From Ignavibacteriales bacterium (GTDB lineage Bacteria; Bacteroidota; Ignavibacteria; Ignavibacteriales; Ignavibacteriaceae), in the NCBI GenBank assembly GCA_016700155.1, contig CP065001.1, forward strand, positions 62,001-126,000: a stretch of DNA of 64,000 nt. The letters run 5' to 3'. A program made the position numbers and the translations under genes. Below, piece after piece: positions 1 through 8,069 of the stretch; the first letter of the stretch is position 1, and each line of letters opens with the position of its first letter. The notes below the pieces were generated by a model. That model had not been told where the DNA came from and did no database searches. It saw only the letters and a program-made list of their open reading frames with translations.

Positions 1-1
1 C

Positions 2-1402
2 TTTTGGGGGTACACAGTTGACGATCTTAAAAACTATTCCGTGTTTGACGATAGTGAACTGAGAAAAAATGGTGTGCTGGGAATCATTCAAAAAGTGATT
101 GAAGAAAAAACGAAATTCCGTGTAGATAATTACTCTGATTCACTTTTAAGAAGTAAAGAAATTACGATTCCGGTCTTCCGCACAGAGATATTCCCGATCT
201 TTATTGAAAACCAGTTTTATATTGTGATCACTCACGATGACCAGACGGAAATGTATCTGACAGAGCAGGAAGTAATGAAAGCACGGGATGGGAACCGTGA
301 ATCCGAACGACTCAAAAATACTTTTCTGAATGTACTATCGCATGAACTACGCACACCTCTCAATATAATTCTTGGTTATTCTTCAATCATTAAAGAAAAT
401 CTGAAAGATAAAATCAGCTCTGAGGATAAAGTTTATCTTGATAATCTTTACAGCGGAAGTGAAAGATTATTTAAAAGTATAACACAAATGCTCGAGTTTG
501 CCCAGATTGAAGCCGGCAACTACAATTTGAAAATTGAGACAAGGGATTTAATCAATATCCTTGAGAATAGTTTAAAGCAGATCGAAAAAATTGCAGCCAC
601 CAAAAAAATTGAATTGAAAAAGAATTATAAAAATCTTCAGGCTATTGTTGACGTTGATGTGCATTGCGTTGAAAATGCTATCGACAACTTATTAAGCAAT
701 GCTGTCAAGTTTACACAGCAGGGATATATTGAAGTTGAAACAGAAGTATTTGAAGATCGTGGAATAGCTGTATGCAAAATCAAAGATACAGGAATCGGGA
801 TCTCATCAAAATATCTTGATCATCTTTTCCAGCCATTCAGCCAGGAAGACCTGGACATCGGAAGAAATTTTGAAGGCAACGGACTTGGTCTTGCATTATC
901 AAAGCGGTACTTCGAAAAAATGGGCGGCTCTTTGCTTGTTGACAGTATAAAAGGTGTTGGCTCCACATTTACTTTTACACTGCCGCTTACTTCTACTGCG
1001 GTAAGGGAAGAAAGCACAATCAGGATTCAGCAGAATACTGAGATGAAAAAAATTCTGATGCTAGATGACTCAAGCGAATCTTATGAACTTTTAAATGCCT
1101 ATTTAAAACGTACCCACATTATTGAAGCTCACAACTTCCGTGAATTCAAACTTGAGTACATCAGTAAAGAGGATTATCACGTAATAATTTTTGATGTAAA
1201 CCAGAATCATTGGGAACAGAGCCTGATTATCTGCAGGGATCTTAAAAAGCATGATCCTTTAAAACGCCCGGTAGTTATTCTTTCAAGTGAGTTTATGGAT
1301 GACAAGATAAAACAGTTTTATGAAGCCGGTGCCGATAAATTTATTGTCAAACCTTTCGCAAAAAACGTACTGCTCACCACACTTGAGTCAGTTACACGCT
1401 GA
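2..1402 (+). CDS. Hybrid sensor histidine kinase/response regulator (5' partial)
   Basis: The frame is open to the left edge, so the true start lies outside; the in-frame GTG at 41 is not a convincing start because coding sequence continues upstream of it. Counting from that GTG, the first ~85 residues look like the end of a PAS-type sensor domain. A HisKA domain follows, with the phospho-accepting His at residue 101 (SHELRTPLN), then a HATPase_c domain with an N-box (NAIDNLLSNAVKFT), G1 (DTGIGIS) and G2 (GNGLGLALSK). A C-terminal receiver domain has acidic residues D342/D343, a likely phospho-acceptor D385 and the conserved K437 (VKPF). No membrane segment is visible in this part. It converges on the carotenoid operon with a 3-nt gap between stop codons. 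The phosphorelay role is established for the family; the signal sensed is unknown. Confidence 0.93.
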   Translation, partial: FWGYTVDDLKNYSVFDDSELRKNGVLGIIQKVIEEKTKFRVDNYSDSLLRSKEITIPVFRTEIFPIFIENQFYIVITHDDQTEMYLTEQEVMKARDGNRESERLKNTFLNVLSHELRTPLNIILGYSSIIKENLKDKISSEDKVYLDNLYSGSERLFKSITQMLEFAQIEAGNYNLKIETRDLINILENSLKQIEKIAATKKIELKKNYKNLQAIVDVDVHCVENAIDNLLSNAVKFTQQGYIEVETEVFEDRGIAVCKIKDTGIGISSKYLDHLFQPFSQEDLDIGRNFEGNGLGLALSKRYFEKMGGSLLVDSIKGVGSTFTFTLPLTSTAVREESTIRIQQNTEMKKILMLDDSSESYELLNAYLKRTHIIEAHNFREFKLEYISKEDYHVIIFDVNQNHWEQSLIICRDLKKHDPLKRPVVILSSEFMDDKIKQFYEAGADKFIVKPFAKNVLLTTLESVTR

Positions 1403-1405
1403 CAT

Positions 1406-2080
1406 TCAATTCTTTTTTAACCGGTACATTTTCCACCACGGAGTTGAAGGTGATTCGTGATGCTCAAGATGATAACCAAAAAAATAACAGCTTAGCATTG
1501 CCCATATATGATTTCGCTTTAGTGTTCTTGCATTATGCGGTTTCATTTTTTCATCATGCGGTTCCATGTGCGGTTTATAAGTCCCAAAATAAAATAACTG
1601 AATTGTTGAAAGTATAGCTGGGGCAACCCAGAAACTTATTATTGAAATTTCATCAGCAAAAAGTTTTAAAATGTTGAACACTATTGCCATTATGATTATC
1701 TGTATTAAAGACACATAATGACTTAGAAATATTACCCACCAGTAAAATAAATTTTGTGTGCGTGTTGAGTAATCCGGATCCTTTTCAGTTCCCGGATACC
1801 TGTGATGCAATTTATGATTGTCAAGAAGTCTTTTGTAAGATAACCCTGCAAATAAGAATGAGGATATAACCCCGATTAAAGTATTTAATTTCTTGTTTGT
1901 GGAAATACTCCCATGCATAGAATCATGCGCGGTTATGAATAAACCGGTGAACAAGTAAGTTTGAAGAATGATATGAGCATAGAAAAGGGGAGACATAAAA
2001 TCGGTGCGCACTTCAAGAAAAATATAAACGAGGTGAACAAACCAAAGCACAATTATAGTTATTGCATAAATCACACCCAT
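1406..2080 (-). CDS. crtW: Beta-carotene ketolase CrtW-like (membrane di-iron oxygenase)
   Basis: A 224-residue integral membrane protein of the fatty-acid-hydroxylase/desaturase superfamily. Three histidine boxes are visible: HDSMH (52-56), HKLHH (89-93) and HLEHH (204-208). The stretches around them (SYKRLLDNHKLHHRYPGT, DPD) match the CrtW type of C-4 carotenoid ketolase rather than acyl-lipid desaturases. It would add a keto group at C-4 of the beta-ionone ring made by CrtYcd. It is the last gene of the carotenoid operon and begins 4 nt after the cruF stop, so it is probably translationally linked. A related ring hydroxylase or desaturase is the alternative, but the operon context favours the ketolase. 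Confidence 0.85.
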   Translation of the reverse strand: MGVIYAITIIVLWFVHLVYIFLEVRTDFMSPLFYAHIILQTYLFTGLFITAHDSMHGSISTNKKLNTLIGVISSFLFAGLSYKRLLDNHKLHHRYPGTEKDPDYSTRTQNLFYWWVIFLSHYVSLIQIIIMAIVFNILKLFADEISIISFWVAPAILSTIQLFYFGTYKPHMEPHDEKMKPHNARTLKRNHIWAMLSCYFFGYHLEHHESPSTPWWKMYRLKKN

Positions 2081-2084
2081 AAAA

Positions 2085-2732
2085 CTATCCCAATATCCAG
2101 GAAAGAATCACAAAGAATAACAGTTGAACTAAAAAGTAAAATCTGAAAAGCACGTTGTCGTTTTTGATATTCATTTTGCCATAAATTATTGAACTAATAA
2201 ACGCGATCAGGAACCATGCATAATAATTCCTCAGAGGAATTGATCCTGAATCCCATCGCCAGTAATCAAGAGCAATGGCGGCAGGCTCAAGCATTAAGTC
2301 AAACAAAACACAAAATACTCCTGAAAGTACTGAAGTTGTATAAAGATTTTTTTCTATCGATTGTGCTATTGTAATCGAACCCAGGATTATAAGCAACCAG
2401 TTGAATCCTATTAATAAAGGCACGGAAAAAAGTTTTAAACCAAGGGAATCACCATAGCTGTAATTTCCAAAGATCAATCCTGTTTTTACTCCTATTGCTT
2501 CAGTTGTAAATGTTATCATGTAAGTAAGCAGCATCCAAACAATCAATTTACTATTACTCTTACTGACAGAAAGAATCGTAACTGCTAAACCAGTAAAGAG
2601 CAGAATAGGCGGAGTTAAGGTGAGCATTAGCGGAAGTAAAGAGGGTATGCTGTGACCTATGATCCCAACCGAATAAAGAATAACGATCAGAATACGTACT
2701 GCTTTTACGATAAAACTTTTCTTCCTTTCCAA
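2085..2732 (-). CDS. cruF: CruF-like carotenoid 1',2'-hydratase (DUF422 family)
   Basis: A 215-residue polytopic membrane protein with about six to seven hydrophobic helices. The segment LEPAAIALDYWRWDSG is characteristic of the CruF/DUF422 family, which hydrates the psi end of gamma-carotene-type carotenoids to give a 1'-hydroxyl. That hydroxyl is the site then used by a CruC-type glycosyltransferase. The start codon is TTG and lies 28 nt inside the end of cruC; no better start is visible downstream, so the start is uncertain by a few codons. Position between cruC and crtW fits the pathway order. Confidence 0.85.
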   Translation of the reverse strand: MERKKSFIVKAVRILIVILYSVGIIGHSIPSLLPLMLTLTPPILLFTGLAVTILSVSKSNSKLIVWMLLTYMITFTTEAIGVKTGLIFGNYSYGDSLGLKLFSVPLLIGFNWLLIILGSITIAQSIEKNLYTTSVLSGVFCVLFDLMLEPAAIALDYWRWDSGSIPLRNYYAWFLIAFISSIIYGKMNIKNDNVLFRFYFLVQLLFFVILSWILG

Positions 2733-3805
2733 ACAATATTTTTATTATGGAAAATTACCATTGAATAAATTCCTGTGATAAACATAAACAGCATTTGCAA
2801 AGGATGCAGAATAATATTAACTGTTGCATTCTGTTTACTCAGTATGGAAATAAATGCTCTGGAACAGATAATCATCAAAATAGGAATGAAATACATCTCG
2901 TTGACAAAAACAAAAATGAACGGTAAAACGTTCAACAAAAATATTACAAGAATAAAAACAGCAAATAAAAATGCAGGCATTCTAAAACCGGGGTAAAAAT
3001 TTTTAGAAAAACCGTTTATTGATTCAAGCAGACCTTTATACATTCTGCAATTTACTAAATCGCCTCCGAGTAAAGTCATCACTCTAAAATTCAACTGTTT
3101 TGCTTTTGAAGCAAGAAACATATCTTCAACAAGTTCTGTTGAAGCAGACTGGTGTCCGCCTGTTTTATCATATACAAATCTCCGCCACATAAAGAACTGA
3201 CCGTTAGCTGCGATAAAAGATTTGTTCCTTGATTTAAAAACCAGGTTAAGCGGAAGAAGTAAAAGTAATATCCAGTTCATCAATGGAACTACCAACCATT
3301 CTCCTGTTGATTTGATTTTTTGTGTCGGAAAAATTGTGAGTACATCGGTCTTATCTGAATTAAAATATTTTAATGAAGATTCAATGCAGTCTTTGTGCAG
3401 TGCTACATCAGCATCAATGAATAAGAGAAATTGACCATTAGCGTTTTCCGCAAGCTGATGACACGCCCAGTTTTTTCCAAGAAAATTTTCAGGTAATGGT
3501 TTACCGGTCAGCAGTTTATAGTTTTTAACACCAGGCAAAAGTTTTGATGCGATCTCATATGTCTTATCTGTTGAATTATCATCAAGAACAATTATCTCAA
3601 TATTAGTATAGGTCTGATCCAAAATGCTTTTGACACATTTGGATATGTTGTCTTCTTCATTCCTTGCGGGAATTAAAACTGAAACAAGAGGAGGATTTAT
3701 TGAATCAAACTTACTGCTTTTGAAAAGAGGGTTTGTTAACAGATTATAACCTGCAACAATTATTAAAAGAAAAAGAGGAATTGAAATAAGTAAGAATAAA
3801 ATCAT
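2705..3805 (-). CDS. cruC: Family 2 glycosyltransferase, CruC-like carotenoid glycosyltransferase
   Basis: A 366-residue GT-A fold glycosyltransferase: an N-terminal membrane anchor (about residues 1-22), then the catalytic domain with VSVLIPARNEE, a DAD metal/nucleotide-sugar motif within LLFIDADVALHKD, and an ED pair in ELVEDMFLASKAKQ. Two to three membrane helices lie at the C-terminus. In green sulfur bacteria CruC glycosylates the 1'-hydroxyl of hydroxy-chlorobactene, and the flanking cruF-like and cruD-like genes here argue for the same job. Its ATG overlaps the upstream stop as ATGA, typical of translational coupling. The sugar donor cannot be read from sequence. Confidence 0.82.
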   Translation of the reverse strand: MILFLLISIPLFLLIIVAGYNLLTNPLFKSSKFDSINPPLVSVLIPARNEEDNISKCVKSILDQTYTNIEIIVLDDNSTDKTYEIASKLLPGVKNYKLLTGKPLPENFLGKNWACHQLAENANGQFLLFIDADVALHKDCIESSLKYFNSDKTDVLTIFPTQKIKSTGEWLVVPLMNWILLLLLPLNLVFKSRNKSFIAANGQFFMWRRFVYDKTGGHQSASTELVEDMFLASKAKQLNFRVMTLLGGDLVNCRMYKGLLESINGFSKNFYPGFRMPAFLFAVFILVIFLLNVLPFIFVFVNEMYFIPILMIICSRAFISILSKQNATVNIILHPLQMLFMFITGIYSMVIFHNKNIVWKGRKVLS

Positions 3806-4458
3806 AGTGTAAATAAATCTATGCTCTTTTCTCCAGGAGAAAATTCATCAAGCAGGGAAAGATTATTAGTAAATTCAGTCCTGATCAGTTCGAAAGAATT
3901 CTCCCGCGGTGCAACAGAGATCATCTTTCCTGATCTGACGAACACATCAGGTAGTTTGTTTTCAGAATAACTGATTTTAAAACCCACTGGTAGAACATTT
4001 GTTTTCAATTTAGAATTCTCCAGAACCTTTAATACTCCTGGCTTGAACAATGGAGGTCGTTTTTCATATTGTTCAATTTTACCCTGGGGATAGTAGACAA
4101 CAAAATTATCTAGATCATTTAGCACTTCAGCAGTGTACTGAAGCGATTCGAAGGTGGATTTGGCATTATCAGGATTTATCGAATAAGCTCCCACTTTCTT
4201 AAAGAACCAGTAACGTTTCAATTGTTCTTCAAGCATCAGGAGATGAATTTTCCTTTTAATAAAATGTTTGGTGTAGTAGTCGATAAAGAAACCATCCCAC
4301 CAAGAAAAATGATTGGGAAGTATTAACAGAGATGACCCTGGTTCAATTTCAGGAAACTCATTCACAAGAATAAAACGATTGAATTTATTTTTCAGTTCAC
4401 GTGTAATGTAAATATCAAAAATAAATCGCGCCCATTTTTTATGATCGGCTTTAATCAT
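3802..4458 (-). CDS. cruD: PlsC-family acyltransferase, CruD-like carotenoid glycoside acyltransferase
   Basis: A 218-residue lysophospholipid-acyltransferase-fold protein. The catalytic HX4D motif is present as NHFSWWD (H50, D55), and YPQGKIEQ occupies the place of the substrate-binding EGTR-like block. A housekeeping PlsC would use glycerol-3-phosphate lipids; here the gene overlaps crtD by 8 nt and cruC by 4 nt inside the carotenoid operon, so acylation of the carotenoid sugar, as by CruD of Chlorobaculum, is the better reading. Substrate assignment rests on context. Confidence 0.8.
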   Translation of the reverse strand: MIKADHKKWARFIFDIYITRELKNKFNRFILVNEFPEIEPGSSLLILPNHFSWWDGFFIDYYTKHFIKRKIHLLMLEEQLKRYWFFKKVGAYSINPDNAKSTFESLQYTAEVLNDLDNFVVYYPQGKIEQYEKRPPLFKPGVLKVLENSKLKTNVLPVGFKISYSENKLPDVFVRSGKMISVAPRENSFELIRTEFTNNLSLLDEFSPGEKSIDLFTL

Positions 4459-5950
4459 GGTTTGATGAATGTTTTAATTCTCTAATCACCTTGTCCGAAG
4501 CAAGTTTACCCGATAGAATAACTAACGGAATCCCGCCGCCGGGATGAACACTTCCTCCGCAGAAGAATAATCCGTTTATCTTTTTTGATTTATTAGGATG
4601 CCTTAGAAATGCGGCGTTCCTGTTATTTGATGAGATGCCATAAATACTTCCTTTATCACTGCCTGTTCCTTTTTCAATTTCAGCTGGAGTTAAAACATGT
4701 TCAAATAAAATCCTGCTGCGGATATCAAGCCCGGTTCGTTTTTTTATAATCCTTAATATTATTTCACGGGCGTGAGTTGTTTCTTTTTCCCAGTCCTGAC
4801 CTGAATTGAAAGGTGCGTTAATCATTACAAACCAGTTTTCACAGCCGGGCGGGGCATCGTCTACATTATATTTAGATGATATATAAATATAAACAGTTGG
4901 CTCTTCCGGAATCTGCCGCTTATTAAAAATATCATCAAACTCTTTTTCATAGTTTGTTGAAAAAAGAATGTTATGGATTTCAAGTTCAGGATTTAATCCC
5001 TCTATACCCCAATAAAAAACAATTCCTGAAAGAGAGGGTTCAGTTTTCTTTTGCGAGGGATTTATTGTTCCGTTGCCGAGAAGATTTTTATATGTAGTAT
5101 TTACGTCAACGTTTGAGATAACTCTGTCATACGGAATTTCAATTCCATCAACTCTTAACCCAAGAACGTTTTTTTCGTGCAGCAATATTTTTTCAACAGG
5201 TGAGTTGAAAAAAAACTTTGCGCCTTTTTTTTCAGCGATACTTTTTAACGTGGAAGGAAGTTTTCTTATCCCTTCTTTAATTACATAACTGCCAAGATTG
5301 AATTCAACGTGTGGAATTATATTTAATGTTGCCGGTGCTTCATAGGGATTTGAACCATTATAAGTTGCATACCTGTCAAATAACTGGACTACTTTTGGAT
5401 CCCTGAAAAAAGAAGAGTTGGTGGTGTGCATTGTTCTGAACAAATCAATACTCTTCAAGTTAAGCAGTGCTTTAAAAGCATTTCGGCTTATGAATGTACC
5501 GGGTGAATGAATGTCCCTTGAGAGGAACAACTCGCCTGTGAGTGAATAGATCTTCTCGCAATAATCAAAGTAACGTTCAAGTGTTGAAGGTTTGTCCAAT
5601 GTTTTTTTTAAAATTTCATCGCTGAACTTTTGCCTGTCCGAGAATGCATCCAGTATGGTGTTGTCGGGATAAAAATACCGGCAGATAATCTTCATATGAT
5701 GAAGACGAATGAAATCTTTTGACTTAAGTCCGATTGAGGCGAACAATTCATCTATAACATGATTCATCGTAAATAATGAAGGTCCTGAATCAAAAGTAAA
5801 CCCGTTACCTGAAACTACCCCGGCTTTGCCGCCTGCGGTACTGTTTTGTTCATATACATCAACAGGAAATCCGGCAGATGCAATTCTGATAGCTGCCGAA
5901 AGTCCGCCCAATCCTGAACCGATAATTGCAGTACGAACACCTGAAGTCAT
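4451..5950 (-). CDS. crtD: CrtI-family carotenoid desaturase, probably CrtD (3',4'-desaturase)
   Basis: A 499-residue FAD-dependent phytoene-desaturase-family enzyme. The dinucleotide-binding GSGLGG (11-16) is followed by the EQN/GGKAG FAD motif, and the C-terminal CGGSVHPGGGIPLVI block is typical of CrtI/CrtD. It is a paralogue of the crtI at the head of the operon. With cruF and cruC in the same operon, the likely role is 3',4'-dehydrogenation of the 1'-hydroxylated end, as in myxol or spheroidene-type pathways. The CrtI versus CrtD split between the two paralogues is inferred from gene order and motif details, not proven. Confidence 0.8.
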   Translation of the reverse strand: MTSGVRTAIIGSGLGGLSAAIRIASAGFPVDVYEQNSTAGGKAGVVSGNGFTFDSGPSLFTMNHVIDELFASIGLKSKDFIRLHHMKIICRYFYPDNTILDAFSDRQKFSDEILKKTLDKPSTLERYFDYCEKIYSLTGELFLSRDIHSPGTFISRNAFKALLNLKSIDLFRTMHTTNSSFFRDPKVVQLFDRYATYNGSNPYEAPATLNIIPHVEFNLGSYVIKEGIRKLPSTLKSIAEKKGAKFFFNSPVEKILLHEKNVLGLRVDGIEIPYDRVISNVDVNTTYKNLLGNGTINPSQKKTEPSLSGIVFYWGIEGLNPELEIHNILFSTNYEKEFDDIFNKRQIPEEPTVYIYISSKYNVDDAPPGCENWFVMINAPFNSGQDWEKETTHAREIILRIIKKRTGLDIRSRILFEHVLTPAEIEKGTGSDKGSIYGISSNNRNAAFLRHPNKSKKINGLFFCGGSVHPGGGIPLVILSGKLASDKVIRELKHSSNHD

Positions 5951-5963
5951 TTATCTGCTGCCC

Positions 5964-6659
5964 TTAATGTTTTGTAAATCCGACACCGAAATTGATTCTA
6001 CCTTCCTTAATTGAGTAAACTAAAATCCAGAAAGAAATCATTGAATAAGAATAAAAAAAATCTTCAACAGGTATTGTTATAAACTTTAATCCCCATATTG
6101 CATGATCTGAATAAACTACAACCGGAATATATGTTAATACAAAATTAAAAATAAGGAATGGAATAAATGTGATGAGAACTGTTAACCAGTAGTTCCGTGA
6201 TTTTAAAATTGATCTGAAAAACAAAAGACTTATCAAAATAAAAGAAGCTGAAAACAGCAGCACTGTTGAAGTATAAAACTGATCATAAAAAATGACTGCA
6301 GTAATTATCAGAATCAGTGAACCGACTAAGAACAAGAATGGTTTAGTGCTTATTGTTCTTTCCTTTATGTAAAATGAAATTGTTTCAAAAATAAAGAGGC
6401 AGCTATACGGCACAGTAATGAAAAATAATATTTCTTCATAGGGAAGGCTGAAGTATTTTATTCCGCTGATATGAAATGAATTAAATCCCCAATCCCCCCT
6501 GGATGAGGCAATTGAGTCCCACGTAATAAACACAGTACTTACAATGATAATTGAAAAAAGATAAGATGGAATTTTTTTGTAGAAGCGAATGTTTTTTTCA
6601 AATGAAAAAATTAATGGTACTATAACAATCAGAAGATTAATTACAAGGTAAGTACTCAT
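5964..6659 (-). CDS. crtYcd: Lycopene cyclase, fused CrtYc-CrtYd type
   Basis: A 231-residue membrane protein with about six to seven helices and two related halves, the fused form of the heterodimeric CrtYc/CrtYd cyclases. Each half carries the family signature: LPYEEILFFITVPYS in the first (about 73-87) and IPVEDFFYSYSM in the second (about 197-208). It would cyclise the psi end of lycopene to a beta ring. The product may be monocyclic, because cruF, crtD and cruC act on the other end. It overlaps the upstream gene by 4 nt (ATGA). Confidence 0.9.
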   Translation of the reverse strand: MSTYLVINLLIVIVPLIFSFEKNIRFYKKIPSYLFSIIIVSTVFITWDSIASSRGDWGFNSFHISGIKYFSLPYEEILFFITVPYSCLFIFETISFYIKERTISTKPFLFLVGSLILIITAVIFYDQFYTSTVLLFSASFILISLLFFRSILKSRNYWLTVLITFIPFLIFNFVLTYIPVVVYSDHAIWGLKFITIPVEDFFYSYSMISFWILVYSIKEGRINFGVGFTKH

Positions 6660-7231
6660 TTATCAGCAAGTGTGATGGCTATCCTTTTCATATCTTCCAG
6701 TTGTGTATCATCGAGCCGCTCGCTGTCAATCATAAACTGGACAATGCCCTGCTGAAGTTTTGGATTAACTTCCGAATAGTTCCTTTCTTTCAGGAGTTGA
6801 CAAATAACCAAAAGGTCTTCATCACGTTCACTTCCATACCCAAGTATTCCCGGGAGATGATGCAGTATTGAAAAACGTACAAAACGGATCTCAAGACTGC
6901 GTGGTTCTTTTTTGACGGCAACTTCAATAATGTCTAACGCTCTGATAACGTGGTTAAGTTTGGAGAAAGGATTAAATGCGTGTTTACCTTTTAGCGCTTC
7001 AACCGCGCCGAAGTATGCTAGGATTACAGGATCATATTTAGACTGATCTTCTCCAAACTTTGCAGTGATAAATTTTTCAAGCGAATATGTTTTGTCCTCG
7101 TCTTCAACAGATTCATAAAAAGTATTACGGATAAAGTTGATGAGTGCAGTATCCCTTCCGGCTGAATAACCTGAAGGGAAAAGCATGCCGCTGAAAATGA
7201 CTACAAACAAAAACACAAAACGATAATTCAT
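6656..7231 (-). CDS. Conserved secreted protein of unknown function in the carotenoid operon
   Basis: A 191-residue protein with a clear signal peptide (residues 1-24, cleavage near GYSAG). The mature part is mostly alpha-helical, with repeat-like helices (ALDIIEVAVKKEPRSLEIRF) that hint at a TPR-like solenoid. No catalytic motif is recognised. It starts immediately after the crtB stop and overlaps crtYcd by 4 nt, so it is embedded in the operon and presumably co-translated. I do not recognise a carotenoid enzyme; a carrier or assembly role at the envelope is only a guess. Confidence 0.8.
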   Translation of the reverse strand: MNYRFVFLFVVIFSGMLFPSGYSAGRDTALINFIRNTFYESVEDEDKTYSLEKFITAKFGEDQSKYDPVILAYFGAVEALKGKHAFNPFSKLNHVIRALDIIEVAVKKEPRSLEIRFVRFSILHHLPGILGYGSERDEDLLVICQLLKERNYSEVNPKLQQGIVQFMIDSERLDDTQLEDMKRIAITLADK

Positions 7232-8069
7232 CTAATTGGTTCTCAAAATTTTTACTTCAACGAGAGATTTAATGAACAATGCAATCTTTGTAATATTTGA
7301 GATACGAACTCTTCTTCCAAGCAGATCTTTGGCTTTCAATTTTTTTATTTTTCTGAAAAGCATCCAATAGTAAAGATATGCTGAGTATACACCGAGTCTC
7401 ACTCCATTCGGTAACTGCTTTATTCCTTTTAATGCCTCTTTAAATTCTTTATCAATGTCCTCTTCAAGCTTCATTTTATTTGCATCATCAATGTGATGAA
7501 GGTTTTCAACACCGGGCAAATATATTCTTCCTCTTTCTTCAATATCACTTTTAATGTCGCAGGAAATTTACTTTCTGAAATGCTGAACCAAGGCATCTTG
7601 CCGGGTAAATTAATTCTTCAAATAATTTGTTATCCTTATCACAAAAAACTTTTAAACACATTAAACCAACTACTTCTGCTGAACCATAAACATAAGTATC
7701 GTAATGGTCCTGTTCATAATAACTGTTGCTCAGATCCATTTCCATGCTGTCGAGAAATTTTGTGATATACTCCAAATCAATCTTATAATCATTAACGGTT
7801 TTTTGAAATGCATTTACTACGGGATTTGTAGATAGCCCCGTTTCAATTGCATACAAAGTTTCATTTCTAAAATCAGTCAGCAATTTCTTTTTATCAAAAC
7901 CATGAAAACTATCCACTATTTCATCAGCGAGACGAACATAACCATAAACAGCATAAATCGCGTCGCGGTATGCGGGCGCAAATGCCTGTATTCCAAGGCT
8001 GAATGAAGTGCTGTAATTTCTTGTAATTACTTTACTGATCTTAAAAGTTGTATTATGATAAAATTCCAT
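7232..8069 (-). pseudogene. crtB: Phytoene synthase crtB split by a frameshift
   Basis: The first part (8069 down to 7551, 172 codons) is a squalene/phytoene synthase N-terminus with the first Asp-rich motif DEIVD (49-53). It ends ...FQKVNFLRH-stop. The remaining sequence (IKSDIEERGRIYLPGVENL and on to the normal C-terminus) continues in another frame to 7232. The break lies at 7556-7562: an expected codon sequence for FLRDIKSD is short by 2 nt, for example one lost dinucleotide repeat unit. Restoring 2 nt gives one 279-residue protein, the usual length. The lesion hits the second catalytic DXXXD motif, so the truncated product should be inactive. No homopolymer is present there. Either a real inactivating mutation or a consensus error is possible. 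The gene overlaps crtI by 17 nt. Confidence 0.9.

Noticed and set aside
7551..7565. Programmed +1 frameshift to rescue crtB (CTG CGA C resembles the layout in prfB)
   Set aside because: No slippery codon pairing, no stop codon at the shift point and no upstream stimulatory site; the shift would also drop a conserved Arg. Mutation or consensus error is simpler.
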